A stretch of DNA of 64,000 nucleotides from Colimorpha sp045576855 (GCA_045576855.1 JAZNHG010000054.1:1-64000), one strand, 5' to 3'; positions 17,810-27,756 are shown, counted from the first letter of the stretch. Notes: generated by a model not told the origin, from the sequence alone. Translations and numbers: made by a program.

Positions 17810-18685
17810 ATGACAGAGTTATTGGACGGCAAGGCACTGGCCTTGCAAATCAAGGAAGAGATAGCCAACGAGGTGCGCCGGCTGACCGCCGAGGGCAAGC
17901 GTGCGCCCCATCTGGCCGCTGTAATTGTGGGCTCCGACGGGGCCAGTATGACCTATGTGGCCAACAAGGAGAAGTCGAGCCATGAGGTAGGCTTCACCTC
18001 GAGCGTCTACCGCATGCCGGAGACGACCACCGAGCGCCAGCTGCTGGAGAGCATCGAGTTTCTGAACAACGACCCGGATATCGACGGATTCATCGTTCAG
18101 CTGCCGCTGCCGAAGCATATCAACGAGCAGAAGGTAATCAACGCCATCTCGCCCGAGAAGGATGTGGACGGCTTCACGCCCGTCAACATCGGCCGCATGG
18201 TGCTGGGTGAGGAGTGCTTTGTGCCGGCCACGCCGATGGGTATATGCACGCTGCTGAAGCGCTATGGCATAGAGACCGCAGGCAAGCATTGCGTGGTGAT
18301 AGGACGGTCGAACATTGTTGGTACACCGGCAGCCAATCTGCTGAGCCGCAAAGGGTTCGATTGCACGGTGACGATGTGCCACAGCAAGACGCAGAACCTG
18401 TCCGAGCTGACGCGCCAGGCCGACATACTGGTGGTGGCCATCGGACGTCCCGAATTCGTGACGGCCGACATGGTGAAGCCGGGTGCCGTGGTGGTCGATG
18501 TGGGTATCCACCGCGTGCCCGACGAGTCGAAGAAGAGCGGCTACCGCATCATAGGCGACGTGAAACATTCGGAAGTGGATGCCAAGTGCAGCTGGGTGAC
18601 CCCGGTCCCGGGCGGCGTAGGCCCGCTGACCATCGTGTCGCTGCTGCAAAACACGCTGCAGGCATACAAGAAGACGCAGGGCTGA
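17810..18685 (+). CDS. folD: Bifunctional methylenetetrahydrofolate dehydrogenase / cyclohydrolase
   Basis: 291 residues. It interconverts 5,10-methylene-THF, 5,10-methenyl-THF and 10-formyl-THF in cytosolic one-carbon metabolism. Family motifs are the catalytic region around YVANKEK, the PLPKHIN box (QLPLPKH), DVDGFTPVN, the NADP loop GRSNIVGTP, and the C-terminal PVPGGVGPLT. Length is normal. A bidirectional terminator follows. Confidence 0.97.
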   Translation: MTELLDGKALALQIKEEIANEVRRLTAEGKRAPHLAAVIVGSDGASMTYVANKEKSSHEVGFTSSVYRMPETTTERQLLESIEFLNNDPDIDGFIVQLPLPKHINEQKVINAISPEKDVDGFTPVNIGRMVLGEECFVPATPMGICTLLKRYGIETAGKHCVVIGRSNIVGTPAANLLSRKGFDCTVTMCHSKTQNLSELTRQADILVVAIGRPEFVTADMVKPGAVVVDVGIHRVPDESKKSGYRIIGDVKHSEVDAKCSWVTPVPGGVGPLTIVSLLQNTLQAYKKTQG

Positions 18686-18712
18686 CTGCCGTGTGCCGTG
18701 TAGAATACAAAC

Positions 18713-18743
18713 AGAGGGGCCGACGCTCAGCGTCGGCCCCTCT
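18713..18743. terminator. Bidirectional terminator between folD and a lipoprotein gene
   Basis: A near-perfect palindrome: the arms AGAGGGGCCGACGCT and AGCGTCGGCCCCTCT are separated by one base. It lies between convergent genes, as expected for a shared terminator. T-tracts are weak on both sides. Confidence 0.7.
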
Positions 18744-18773
18744 CTGTGTGTCGGTTTGGGTCGAGGGTTGGAA

Positions 18774-19214
18774 TTATTCGACCGGCATAGTGGCCACCAC
18801 GCGGAAGGTGAGGTCGGTGTTGATGTTCTCGGGCAAGGCGCCGTCGTGGTCCTCCATGATGAAGGTAATCTTGCCGGGCTCGAAGTCGTAGCGGATGTTC
18901 TCGGTCACGATATCGTATGAGCCGTCGTCGAAGGTGTAGGTGATGGGCACCACGTGGGGTAGCGGGCACTGGCGGTTGCCATCATAGACATAGGCCGAGA
19001 TGTTGCCGTAGTTGAGCACATCGACGGTGAGGGCGTTCCAGTCGAAGGAGCACCAAAGGTAGCCGGAGCCGTCGTCGCACCACTGGTTGCGGAAGACGGT
19101 GGCCTCCATCACGCGGGTGTTGGAGTCGCCGAAGTACTCGTCGCTGCATGAAGTCAGCCCGCAGGACATGACGATTGTCATCAGCAGGGGCAGGATGAAT
19201 GTTGCTTTTTTCAT
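18774..19214 (-). CDS. Small lipoprotein of unknown function
   Basis: 146 residues. The lipoprotein signal peptide ends in the lipobox LTSC, so the protein should be anchored by C22-C23 to a membrane. The mature part is acidic, rich in Tyr, Trp and Asp, and probably all-beta. I recognise no family. It is a single gene, convergent with folD and divergent from rpoD. A -7 element (TATTTTTG on the minus strand) lies at 19296-19303. Confidence 0.7.
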   Translation of the reverse strand: MKKATFILPLLMTIVMSCGLTSCSDEYFGDSNTRVMEATVFRNQWCDDGSGYLWCSFDWNALTVDVLNYGNISAYVYDGNRQCPLPHVVPITYTFDDGSYDIVTENIRYDFEPGKITFIMEDHDGALPENINTDLTFRVVATMPVE

Positions 19215-19432
19215 AATGGTATGTTTTTGTTGTTTTTTTTTATTCGTTATTCCGGTTTAGTAACGTCATTCATACGTCTTTATTGTTTTCGGATGCAAAA
19301 ATACGATTTAAAAGTGGAGAAAAATCCGTGTGGGCGAAATATTTTTCCAAAAAAAATATCATCTTGACGTAACAAATTCATATTTTCTGCGTTATTGAGG
19401 CAGAAACAAGGTGTAAACTAAGCGAGACGAGT

Positions 19433-20293
19433 ATGAGACAACTGAAGATTACCCATTCGATTACCAACCGCGATATCAAGTCGTTGGACAAATATCTGCA
19501 GGATATCTGCAGTGAAGAGTTGCTGACTCCGGAGCAGGAGGTGCAGCTGGCTCAGCGTATAAAACAGGGCGACCAGCAGGCGCTGGAGCGTCTGACCAAG
19601 GCCAACCTGCGCTTTGTGGTCAGTGTGGCCAAGCAATACCAAAACCAGGGCCTCTCGCTGCCCGACCTGATTAACGAGGGCAATGTGGGTTTGATTAAGG
19701 CTGCTAAGCGCTTCGACGAGACGCGTGGTTTCAAGTTTATCAGCTATGCAGTGTGGTGGATCCGCCAGAGCATCCTGCAGGCTATTGCCGAGAACTCGCG
19801 TATAGTGCGTCTGCCGAGCAACCAGTTGGGTGCTCTCAATAAGTTGAAAAAGGAAATCAGCAAGCTGGAGCAGCAGCTGGAGCGTCCGCCATCGGAGGAG
19901 GAACTGGCCGAGATGCTGGACATCCCCGAGGATAAAATCAAGGCCATCATGAATATCAGCAGCCGCCATGTGAGTATCGACGCCCCGTTGGCAAGCGACG
20001 AGGATGTCAACTTTGTGGATGTGCTGCCCAACGAGGACACTCCGCCGACCGACAGCAAGCTGATGCAGGAGAGTCTGTCGCAGGAGATTGAGCGTTGCCT
20101 GTCGACACTGACGCCTTATGAGCGCGATGTCATCAAGATGTACTATGGCATCGGTCTGCCCCATCCGCTGAGTCTGGATGAGATTGCCATGAAGTTTAAT
20201 CTTACGCGTGAGCGTGTACGCCAGATTAAGGAAAAGGGCATCAAGCGTCTGAAGAACAGCAGTAAGAGCAAGCACCTGAAGGCTTATTTGTAG
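19433..20293 (+). CDS. rpoD: Primary sigma factor RpoD (short Bacteroidota type)
   Basis: 286 residues, without the long N-terminal region 1.1 of proteobacterial sigma-70, as is usual in Bacteroidota. Region 1.2 starts with DIKSLDKYLQDI. Region 2 includes NLRFVVSVAKQY, GLIKAAKRFD and GFKFISYAVWWIRQSI. Region 3 follows, and region 4 includes LTRERVRQIKEKG. This factor recognises the TTTG / TAnnTTTG promoters seen across the window. The gene stands alone, 63 bases before rsmG. Confidence 0.96.
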   Translation: MRQLKITHSITNRDIKSLDKYLQDICSEELLTPEQEVQLAQRIKQGDQQALERLTKANLRFVVSVAKQYQNQGLSLPDLINEGNVGLIKAAKRFDETRGFKFISYAVWWIRQSILQAIAENSRIVRLPSNQLGALNKLKKEISKLEQQLERPPSEEELAEMLDIPEDKIKAIMNISSRHVSIDAPLASDEDVNFVDVLPNEDTPPTDSKLMQESLSQEIERCLSTLTPYERDVIKMYYGIGLPHPLSLDEIAMKFNLTRERVRQIKEKGIKRLKNSSKSKHLKAYL

Positions 20294-20356
20294 AGCTGTG
20301 AGGTTTTAAGTGGTATGGTGCAACTTTCCCCGCTTGAAACTTGATTAATTCCCGAA

Positions 20357-20998
20357 ATGGATATTATACTGAAATATTTCCCGAACATGACAGAGCGGCA
20401 GCGTGAGCAGATGGCCGCTCTGTTGCCTTTGTATGAGTCGTGGAATGCGCAAATCAATGTCATTTCGCGCAAGGATATGGAGCACTTCTATGAGCATCAT
20501 GTGCTGCATTCGCTGGCTATCGCCAAGGTGATACAGTTCAAGCCGATGTGTGAAGTGCTGGATGTGGGCACGGGTGGGGGCTTCCCCGGCGTGCCGTTGG
20601 CTGTCATGTTCCCCGACAGCCGTTTCACTTTGATAGATTCGATAGGGAAGAAAATCAAGGTGGTGAGCGATGTGATAGAGCAGCTGGGGTTGACCAATGC
20701 CAGGGCCCGGCAGATACGTGCCGAGCAGTTGGGAACAGAACAAATGGATAGTCCCCATGAATACGACTTTGTGGTGTCGCGCGCTGTCACCACATTGGGC
20801 GAGTTTGTGCCTTGGGTGAAGGACAAGATATCAAAGACACAATACCATCAGTTGCGCAATGGTATTCTCTACCTGAAGGGTGGAGATTTGACAAAAGAAC
20901 TTTTCCCCTTCCGCCACAAGGTGCGTACGTGGGATATAAGCGAGTTCTTCGAAGAGGAATTCTTCGAGACCAAGAAGGTTATTTATTTGCCGCTATAA
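20357..20998 (+). CDS. rsmG: 16S rRNA (guanine-527-N7)-methyltransferase
   Basis: 213 residues. It methylates G527 of 16S rRNA using S-adenosylmethionine. The SAM-binding loop DVGTGGGFPGVPLA is clear, with the family motifs NVISRKD near the N-terminus and VVSRAV. Its last 20 bases overlap the 3' end of the convergent moxR gene. Confidence 0.95.
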   Translation: MDIILKYFPNMTERQREQMAALLPLYESWNAQINVISRKDMEHFYEHHVLHSLAIAKVIQFKPMCEVLDVGTGGGFPGVPLAVMFPDSRFTLIDSIGKKIKVVSDVIEQLGLTNARARQIRAEQLGTEQMDSPHEYDFVVSRAVTTLGEFVPWVKDKISKTQYHQLRNGILYLKGGDLTKELFPFRHKVRTWDISEFFEEEFFETKKVIYLPL

Positions 20999-21935
20999 GT
21001 GAGGCTATGATGTCGTCGGTCGAGATTCCCTCGGCCTCGGCATAGTAGTTTCGCACAATACGGTGGCGTAGCACGTTAAGTGCCACCCGGTCGACGTCCT
21101 CGGCATCGGGTGAGTACTTACCGTGGATGGCGGCATGGCAGCGGGCTCCGATAATAAGATACTGTGAAGCGCGCGGGCCGGCACCCCAGGAGATATACTT
21201 GTTGTCACGGTCGCGGGTGGAGGTGACGAGGCGCACGGCATACTCGACCACGTTGTCGGGTACGGGCATGCGGCGTATGGTTTGCTGGATGGTAAGTATC
21301 TCGTCGGCGCTGAGCACTTTGTCGACAGGTTGGCTCTGGTTGACAGTGGTCTGTTTGACGATGGCTACCTCCTCTTCGAACGAAGGATAGTCGAGACGTA
21401 CATTGAACATAAATCGGTCCAGCTGGGCCTCCGGTAGCGGGTAGGTTCCCTCCTGTTCGATGGGGTTCTGTGTGGCGAGGACGAAAAATGGTGAGGGTAG
21501 GGGATAGCTGGTGCCGCTCACGGTGACGCTGTGCTCCTGCATGGCTTCCAGCAGGGCAGCCTGCGTTTTTGGGGGTGTACGGTTGATTTCGTCGGCCAGA
21601 ATGATGTTGGCGAAGACGGGTCCTTGCAGGAACTTGAAATGGCGTTCGCCATGCTCGTCGGTGGTGAGTATTTCGCTGCCGGTGATATCGCTGGGCATCA
21701 GGTCGGGGGTGAACTGAATGCGGTTGAACGAGAGCCCGAGGGTACGCGAGAGTGTGCTGACCATTAGCGTTTTGGCCAGTCCGGGGACTCCAAGCAACAA
21801 GCAATGGCCACCGCTGAAGATGGAAAGCAGCAGGCTGTCGATAGCTTCGTGTTGCCCGACAATGACTTTCCCGATTTCGTCCTTAAGGGTGTTGTATTTG
21901 TCGACCAAAAGGTCCAGTTGTTCTTTATCGCTCAT
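20979..21935 (-). CDS. MoxR-type AAA+ ATPase
   Basis: 318 residues from the ATG at 21935, where MSDKEQLDLL fits the family. Walker A is GVPGLAKT and Walker B ends in ADEINR, followed by the sensor region ATQNPIEQEG. MoxR ATPases act as chaperones for metal insertion or complex maturation and usually sit beside a DUF58 protein and VWA proteins. None is seen here: the upstream neighbour is a SurA-like chaperone 7 bases away, an unusual pairing. The partner genes may be elsewhere. Confidence 0.92.
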   Translation of the reverse strand: MSDKEQLDLLVDKYNTLKDEIGKVIVGQHEAIDSLLLSIFSGGHCLLLGVPGLAKTLMVSTLSRTLGLSFNRIQFTPDLMPSDITGSEILTTDEHGERHFKFLQGPVFANIILADEINRTPPKTQAALLEAMQEHSVTVSGTSYPLPSPFFVLATQNPIEQEGTYPLPEAQLDRFMFNVRLDYPSFEEEVAIVKQTTVNQSQPVDKVLSADEILTIQQTIRRMPVPDNVVEYAVRLVTSTRDRDNKYISWGAGPRASQYLIIGARCHAAIHGKYSPDAEDVDRVALNVLRHRIVRNYYAEAEGISTDDIIASLIAANK

Positions 21936-21942
21936 AGGTGGG

Positions 21943-23286
21943 CTATTTGAGGTTTTCGAATACGCAGTCCTTGTATTCGTCGCAGAGTCTGACGTAGGTG
22001 ATAGACATCTGGTGGCGGGCCCATTTACGCAGCTTCTTCTGTTTGGCATCGGCGAGGGCGGCGTTATATATATTGTCGTAGTCGTCGGTGAGGTTGGCGC
22101 GATGGGCCGGATACTTCTTGTTGAGGCGTACGATACGGTATGCGTCTCGGTTATCCTCGGTTTTGAAGGCTGTGGCGTTGCTAACCTGTCCTTCGTCGAG
22201 AGTGGGTATGCCGTCGGCGTAGTAGTTTTGGTCTATGATAGTTCGGTCGAGACGGTTGCTACCGTCGGTTGGGTTGATGGCTACGCCACCTTGTTTGGCG
22301 TTGGGGGCAGTGCTGTACATACGGGCGGCATCTTCGAAACTGATGCTGCCGGCGCGAATCTCGCTGGCCAGACTGTCGAGGGTCATGCGGGCACGCAACA
22401 GGTCGTCGGTCGATACCTTGGGAATAAGTAGGATATGCCGTGCGTTGACGGTGTTGCCGCGGCGCTCAATGAGTTGAATGATATGGAATCCAAACTGGGT
22501 TTCGATGATGGGTGACACCTCGCCGGGTTTAAGTGCAAAGGCAGCCGACTCGAATTCGCTGACCCATTCGCCACGGCTGGTAAAGCCAAGTTCGCCACCT
22601 TTTCTGGCTGAACCCGGATCTTGCGAATAGAGTGTGGCCAGCATGGAGAATTTCTCTCCCTTGATGATACGCTCGCGCAGTTCGGCCAGTTGTGTGCGGA
22701 CGCGTTCGCGCTCGGCCTCTGATATCTTGGGCTGCACTACGATTTCGGATAGTTCGTAGCGTTCAGGCATCTCGGGTAGGCTGTCGGCAGGTAGACTGTT
22801 GAAGAACTCGGTGACCTCGTATGGGGTGATATTGACATCTTGGGTCATCTGGTACTGCGTGCGTTGGCTGAGCATGATATTGCGAATCATGCGGTCATAC
22901 TGCTCCTTGAGCTCCTCATAGGTGAATCCGGTGGCCTCGCGAAGTGCCTCTTTGGTACCATACTGGCGCAGGTCGTTCTTGAGGTATTCCTGTACATATT
23001 GGTTCACCTCGTCGTCGGTTACCTGTATGCTGTCCACCTCACCTTTGTGCACCAGCAGTTGGTTGAGGATTAGGTTTTCGAGAATGGCACACTTGTTTTC
23101 ATGGGCTTTGTCGTTGCCCGAGCGAAGACGGATTTGGGCATAGGCACGGTCTATGTCGGAATACTTGATGATGTTTTTGCCTACAACGGCGGCAACACCG
23201 TCGACGGTGGTCTCCTGGGCGTGCAACGGGGCGGTGGCCAGGGCTATCAGGCTTGCGCATGTGAGCGCGGTGTATATCTTTTTCAT
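21943..23286 (-). CDS. SurA-like periplasmic peptidyl-prolyl isomerase
   Basis: 447 residues with a signal peptide ending APLHAQ. An N-terminal SurA chaperone region (about 25-165) is followed by two parvulin-type domains (about 170-275 and 285-390); both carry the GGELGF/GGVAI and FHIIQL type motifs. SurA-family proteins help beta-barrel outer-membrane proteins fold. It is one of three consecutive parvulin-related genes, which share an operon with guaB and moxR. Confidence 0.88.
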   Translation of the reverse strand: MKKIYTALTCASLIALATAPLHAQETTVDGVAAVVGKNIIKYSDIDRAYAQIRLRSGNDKAHENKCAILENLILNQLLVHKGEVDSIQVTDDEVNQYVQEYLKNDLRQYGTKEALREATGFTYEELKEQYDRMIRNIMLSQRTQYQMTQDVNITPYEVTEFFNSLPADSLPEMPERYELSEIVVQPKISEAERERVRTQLAELRERIIKGEKFSMLATLYSQDPGSARKGGELGFTSRGEWVSEFESAAFALKPGEVSPIIETQFGFHIIQLIERRGNTVNARHILLIPKVSTDDLLRARMTLDSLASEIRAGSISFEDAARMYSTAPNAKQGGVAINPTDGSNRLDRTIIDQNYYADGIPTLDEGQVSNATAFKTEDNRDAYRIVRLNKKYPAHRANLTDDYDNIYNAALADAKQKKLRKWARHQMSITYVRLCDEYKDCVFENLK

Positions 23287-23291
23287 AGGTA

Positions 23292-24140
23292 TTATAGGTA
23301 TCGTTTTACATTGTCACTCTTCTCGGCTTCGGCCAACAGGTCGCTCTGGAGGCGGCTGAGGATGTCAAGCTTCCGGTGGTTGAGCAGTATGGAACGTATG
23401 TTCTCCTGCTGTAGTTCGAGGGGTGAGGTCTCGTCGCTTATCTTGTAGTCCACGATACGGACCAGATAGGTGACGCTGTCGTCGCTGAGTACGATGGTGT
23501 GGTTCTGTTTAAGGTATAGGTTCTCGTTGTAGGTGGTGATGGGTACACTTCCCTGAAGGGTGTAGAAGGGAATCCAGCTATCGATGTCGTAGAATCCGGT
23601 GAGTCCGTTGCGGGTGGCGGTTTCCTCCAACTCCAAGACTTGACGTTCGTTGAAGTCGCGTTGGCTGATTATCTTCTTCAGTTTCGGCAATGCTGGCGAT
23701 TTGTCAGGTGCAACAACGTAAACGGCCTTCACGATGGCACTCTTTAGTTGGAAATCGCCGCGGTGGCTCTCATAGTATTCGGCAATCTGGTCGGGTGTGA
23801 CGGCGGTGTCGAGCAATTGATTCACAATCTGCTGTTCGTAGGCATAGGTGAGTAGGCTATTGCGATACTCACGCATCTGTCGGTCAAAGTTGTCTTTGAT
23901 ATTCTTCTCTGCCTTGGATAGAATCACCGTTTGACGAATCCATTGTTCCACATAGCTGCGAACGATGGCCAGGCTGTCGTCGGTACTGACCCCCTCGCCC
24001 ACCAAGCCCTGCAGGTCACCGGCATGCAATTCGTGACCATAGACGGAGGCTATCAGGGGCGAGTCGTCGTTATGGTTACGGCAGGCGGTGACAAGCAGCG
24101 CTGTCAACAATAGGCTAGTCAGCAATCGAACGCACGACAT
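23292..24140 (-). CDS. Lipoprotein related to SurA N-terminal chaperone domain
   Basis: 282 residues. The lipobox LVTAC predicts a membrane-anchored periplasmic protein. The helical N-terminal part, with YVEQWIRQTVILSKAEKNI, resembles the chaperone region of SurA/PpiD. The parvulin domain is weak or degenerate, with no clear active-site motif. It overlaps the next upstream parvulin gene by 26 bases, so the two are translationally coupled. Confidence 0.7.
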   Translation of the reverse strand: MSCVRLLTSLLLTALLVTACRNHNDDSPLIASVYGHELHAGDLQGLVGEGVSTDDSLAIVRSYVEQWIRQTVILSKAEKNIKDNFDRQMREYRNSLLTYAYEQQIVNQLLDTAVTPDQIAEYYESHRGDFQLKSAIVKAVYVVAPDKSPALPKLKKIISQRDFNERQVLELEETATRNGLTGFYDIDSWIPFYTLQGSVPITTYNENLYLKQNHTIVLSDDSVTYLVRIVDYKISDETSPLELQQENIRSILLNHRKLDILSRLQSDLLAEAEKSDNVKRYL

Positions 24141-26202
24141 TGTGATTGATCTTCACGTTGTATTTCTGCCACAACTCATCGTTGAGTTGGCGCTCCACTT
24201 CGTTCTGCCATGCGTTGAGGTAATAGCCGCGGGCGCTGAGGATGCCCTTCAGACTGCGGGGAAGAATCTCTTCGACCACCAGCAGGCGGTAGCCGGCGTC
24301 TTTGCTCTGCAGGTAGACACCCTTCTGCCACTGGTCGTTACTCAGTATGTTCTGACGGGTTTGTTCCACCTGAGTCACATCCACCGTCACTATGTCGTCC
24401 GGGAAGCGCTTGTGGTCAATCTTCTTCAGCAGCAGTTCGCGCATCTCGCGGCTGCCTTTCTCTTTCTTCTGGGCCTTGGCTATTATCTTTTGGGCCTTGT
24501 CAGACTTGAGGGCCGTCGAGTCGGAGACGTCGATGATGGTGACGCGAGCACGCGGATGGAAGAAGTAGATAGAGTCTTCGGGCACGTCGAGGCGCTTCTT
24601 GACGCTCTCTCGGTTATAGAAGTCTACAAATCCCACCGTGTCGTTGAGGGCCTTGTGCCATATCATGGCGTCGTTATAGTTGAATATCATCAAGCCGCGA
24701 CGGTATTCCTCTATCACCTGTGCAAACTCGGGATAGTCCTGTTCCAGACGGTGGTCGGCGTAGTCGATGCTGATGCTGTCGAGGAATTCGTCGTACTTGT
24801 GTCGCACGTAGGCGGGGACAAGCTCGGGGGTGCCACGTCGCTGGTGGGTGGCAATATAGCGGGCAATGTCGAGCGAAGTGTAGCGGCGGTCGGGGCTGAC
24901 AATAAGTGCCGAGGTGTCGGTGAAGGCGCTTTCGTCCATCACCCACTTGCCGTAGCAGACCGAATCCGGCACGATCGTGTTCAGCGCATCGAGCGAGGCC
25001 GCCATCTTGACAGCCCCTTTACGTTTGCCTTTGACCTTCACGGGTTGCATGGTGAGGTCCACGATGCCGTACTTGGTGCGGCAGTTGGCAGCGAAAACCT
25101 TGCGCGACTGCTCGCCACGCATATCGCGTGCGAGGCGCTGTTTGTAGAAGCCGTCCAGGTCTGCGGGTTGCGGCAGGGTGTCTCGCTTGATGAGTTTGAT
25201 GATGTGCCAGCCGTATTGGGTGAAGAAGGGGCGGCTGAATTGGCCCTCTTTCATGCCCACCAGCTGGTGGATATACTCGGGAGGCAGTTGCGACAGGCTG
25301 GCGTCTTCCAGCACGCCACCTGTGTTCGCCGTCGTGCGGTCGTCGCTCTGGCGGGCCATGCGCTCAAAGGGTATGCCTTCGGACAGCTGGGAGTAGATGG
25401 AGAATATCTCGTTCTGGCGGCTGGTCGAGTCGGGGCTGTGCAGCCAGATGTGGGCCATCGTCACCTTGCCGTAGAGCTCTACGCGGTCCAGCAGCTTGAT
25501 TAGGTGGTAGCCGTAGCGGGTGCGTACGGGACGGCTCACCTCGCCCACTTTCAGCGCATAGGCTGCGTTCTCGAACGGATATACCATGTCGAATACCGTG
25601 AAGTAGCCCAGGTCGCCCTCGTTGGCGCGGGGTTGCGAGCCGGGGTTCATGCGGAGGAAGTTCTCTTGCGACACCGCGAAGAAGTCCTCGCCCTTGTCCA
25701 CGATGCGGCTATAGTAGCCGTTGATGCGGTTTAGCGCGCGCATGGTGTCTTCGGGTTTGGCGTCGGGCGGGGCGCTTACCAGTATGTGGGCGGCATGCAG
25801 CGAGTAGTGGTTGCGCTCGTAGGCTTCGTCCAGCAGCTGCTTCAGTACGGTGGAGTCGATGAGGTAGGGGGCGGCCAGCTCTTTGCGGTAGCGCATCAGC
25901 TCCTCGTGCAATGCCGACGAGGTGTCGAATCCGCGCACATGGGCGTCAATCAGTTTGGCGCGGAATGTGGCGTAGAGTGTGGCGTAATCCTCCAGTGCGG
26001 CGCGGCGTTCGGCCAGGCCGACGCCCGGCTTGCTTTTCAGCTGGCGCCCTATGTTGGCGTCGAAGTCCTTGGCGAATTCGGACCGGCGTATCTGCTGTCC
26101 TCCGACCTCCATCACGATGGGGTCCGACCCGGTCTGCGCCGATGCGCCGCCGGCCAGAGCCAGCAGCAGGCTTGCGCAGACTGTCATTATCTTCCTGTTC
26201 AT
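24115..26202 (-). CDS. Periplasmic parvulin with two PPIase domains
   Basis: 695 residues with a signal peptide ending GGASAQ. After an N-terminal helical region come two parvulin domains (about 115-220 and 225-325); these have AAHILV and MAHIWL starts and YGYHLIKL and YGWHIIKL ends. The C-terminal half (about 350-695) is helical/mixed and may be a further chaperone region. Likely a PpiD/SurA-type folding helper for envelope proteins. guaB lies 33 bases upstream in the same direction. Confidence 0.85.
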   Translation of the reverse strand: MNRKIMTVCASLLLALAGGASAQTGSDPIVMEVGGQQIRRSEFAKDFDANIGRQLKSKPGVGLAERRAALEDYATLYATFRAKLIDAHVRGFDTSSALHEELMRYRKELAAPYLIDSTVLKQLLDEAYERNHYSLHAAHILVSAPPDAKPEDTMRALNRINGYYSRIVDKGEDFFAVSQENFLRMNPGSQPRANEGDLGYFTVFDMVYPFENAAYALKVGEVSRPVRTRYGYHLIKLLDRVELYGKVTMAHIWLHSPDSTSRQNEIFSIYSQLSEGIPFERMARQSDDRTTANTGGVLEDASLSQLPPEYIHQLVGMKEGQFSRPFFTQYGWHIIKLIKRDTLPQPADLDGFYKQRLARDMRGEQSRKVFAANCRTKYGIVDLTMQPVKVKGKRKGAVKMAASLDALNTIVPDSVCYGKWVMDESAFTDTSALIVSPDRRYTSLDIARYIATHQRRGTPELVPAYVRHKYDEFLDSISIDYADHRLEQDYPEFAQVIEEYRRGLMIFNYNDAMIWHKALNDTVGFVDFYNRESVKKRLDVPEDSIYFFHPRARVTIIDVSDSTALKSDKAQKIIAKAQKKEKGSREMRELLLKKIDHKRFPDDIVTVDVTQVEQTRQNILSNDQWQKGVYLQSKDAGYRLLVVEEILPRSLKGILSARGYYLNAWQNEVERQLNDELWQKYNVKINHNVVRSIAD

Positions 26203-26235
26203 AGATAGCGGATTGAGAAAAGTGTGTTTTTCCGT

Positions 26236-27708
26236 TTATCGGCTGTAGTTCGGAGCCTCGCGTGTGATGGCGATATCGTGCGGGTGGCTTTCGGTGCGGC
26301 CGGCGGCGGTGATGCGGATAAACTTGGCTTGCTGCAGGGCTTTGATGGTGGCGCTGCCGGTGTAGCCCATGCCGGCCTTCAGTCCGCCCACCATCTGGTA
26401 GAGCACTTCGCCGAGGGTTCCCTTGTAGGGTACGCGTCCCACGACGCCTTCCGGCACCAGTTTCTTGGCGTCGGTCTCTTTGTCCTGGAAGTAGCGGTCC
26501 TTGGATCCGCTCTGCATGGCCTCCAGCGAGCCCATGCCGCGGTAGCTCTTGAACTTGCGTCCCTCGAAGATGATGGTCTCGCCCGGAGCCTCGTCGACGC
26601 CGGCTACCAGCGAGCCGACCATCACCGAGCTGGCGCCGGCGGCCAGTGCCTTGACGATGTCGCCGCTGTAGCGGATGCCGCCGTCGGCTATCACAGGCAC
26701 GTCGTAGCCATGCTGCTGCAGGGCTCCGCACACTTCGCACACGGCGGTCAGCTGCGGCACGCCGATGCCGGCCACGATACGGGTGGAGCATATGCTGCCC
26801 GGTCCGATGCCCACCTTGATGGCGTCGGCGCCTGCCTCGGCCAGCATCAGGGCTGCTTCGCCGGTGGCTATGTTGCCCACCACTACGTCGATGTCCTTAT
26901 ACGTGCTCTTCACCTTCTTCAGCGCTTCCACCACGCGGATGCTGTGGCCGTGGGCGGTGTCGATGACGATGGCGTCGGCGCCGGCTTTCACCAGGGCGTC
27001 CACGCGGTCCATCATGTCGGGCGTGATGCCCACGCCGGCAGCCACGCGCAGACGGCCGTTGCTGTCCTTGCAGGCGTTGGGGCGCTCTTTGGTCTTCATG
27101 ATGTCGCGATAGGTAATCAGACCCATAAACTGACCTTCCTTGTTCACCACAGGCAGTTTCTCGATCTTGTGCTGCTGCAGTATGTCGGTGGCCTCGGCAA
27201 AGGTGGTGCCCTCGTGGGTGGTGATGAGTTTGGTAATCATGATTTCGCTCAGCGGGCGCTCCATGTCGCGCTCGAAGCGCAGGTCGCGGTTGGTCACCAT
27301 GCCTATCAGCATCCGGTTTTCGTCCACGATGGGGATGCCGCCGATGCCATATTCTTCCATCAGGTGCAGGGCGTCTTTCACCTTGGCCTCTTTCGAGAGG
27401 GTGATCGGGTCGATAATCATGCCGTTTTCGGCACGTTTCACCTTGCGCACCTCGTTGGCCTGGCGCTCGATACTCATGTTCTTGTGCAGCACGCCGATGC
27501 CGCCTTCCTGGGCCATGCCGATGGCCATAGCGGCCTCGGTGACGGTGTCCATAGCGGCCGACACCAACGGGGTGTTGAGCATGATGCGCTTCGAGAAGCG
27601 CGACGCTACCGAGACTTCGCGGGGCAGCACTTCAGAGTAAGCGGGGACGAGCAGCACGTCGTCGTAAGTAAGGCCTTCGCCGATGAATTTAGTGGTGTCT
27701 GTGTACAT
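26236..27708 (-). CDS. guaB: IMP dehydrogenase
   Basis: 490 residues. It oxidises IMP to XMP with NAD, the committed step of GTP synthesis. The catalytic loop GPGSICSTR contains C307, and two CBS domains lie at about 95-210 between halves of the TIM barrel. The start MYTDTTKFIGEGLTYDDVLL fits the family. It is first in an operon with three parvulin-type genes and moxR. Its promoter is at 27757-27788. Confidence 0.97.
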   Translation of the reverse strand: MYTDTTKFIGEGLTYDDVLLVPAYSEVLPREVSVASRFSKRIMLNTPLVSAAMDTVTEAAMAIGMAQEGGIGVLHKNMSIERQANEVRKVKRAENGMIIDPITLSKEAKVKDALHLMEEYGIGGIPIVDENRMLIGMVTNRDLRFERDMERPLSEIMITKLITTHEGTTFAEATDILQQHKIEKLPVVNKEGQFMGLITYRDIMKTKERPNACKDSNGRLRVAAGVGITPDMMDRVDALVKAGADAIVIDTAHGHSIRVVEALKKVKSTYKDIDVVVGNIATGEAALMLAEAGADAIKVGIGPGSICSTRIVAGIGVPQLTAVCEVCGALQQHGYDVPVIADGGIRYSGDIVKALAAGASSVMVGSLVAGVDEAPGETIIFEGRKFKSYRGMGSLEAMQSGSKDRYFQDKETDAKKLVPEGVVGRVPYKGTLGEVLYQMVGGLKAGMGYTGSATIKALQQAKFIRITAAGRTESHPHDIAITREAPNYSR

Positions 27709-27756
27709 ATCTGTGTGGTTGTTTTTTTAACGTTTGGTGTATCTATAAATAAAATG

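Noticed and set aside
20979..22049. Longer moxR start at 22049
   Set aside because: The extra N-terminus overlaps the upstream SurA-like gene and has no similarity to MoxR; the family start fits the ATG at 21935.
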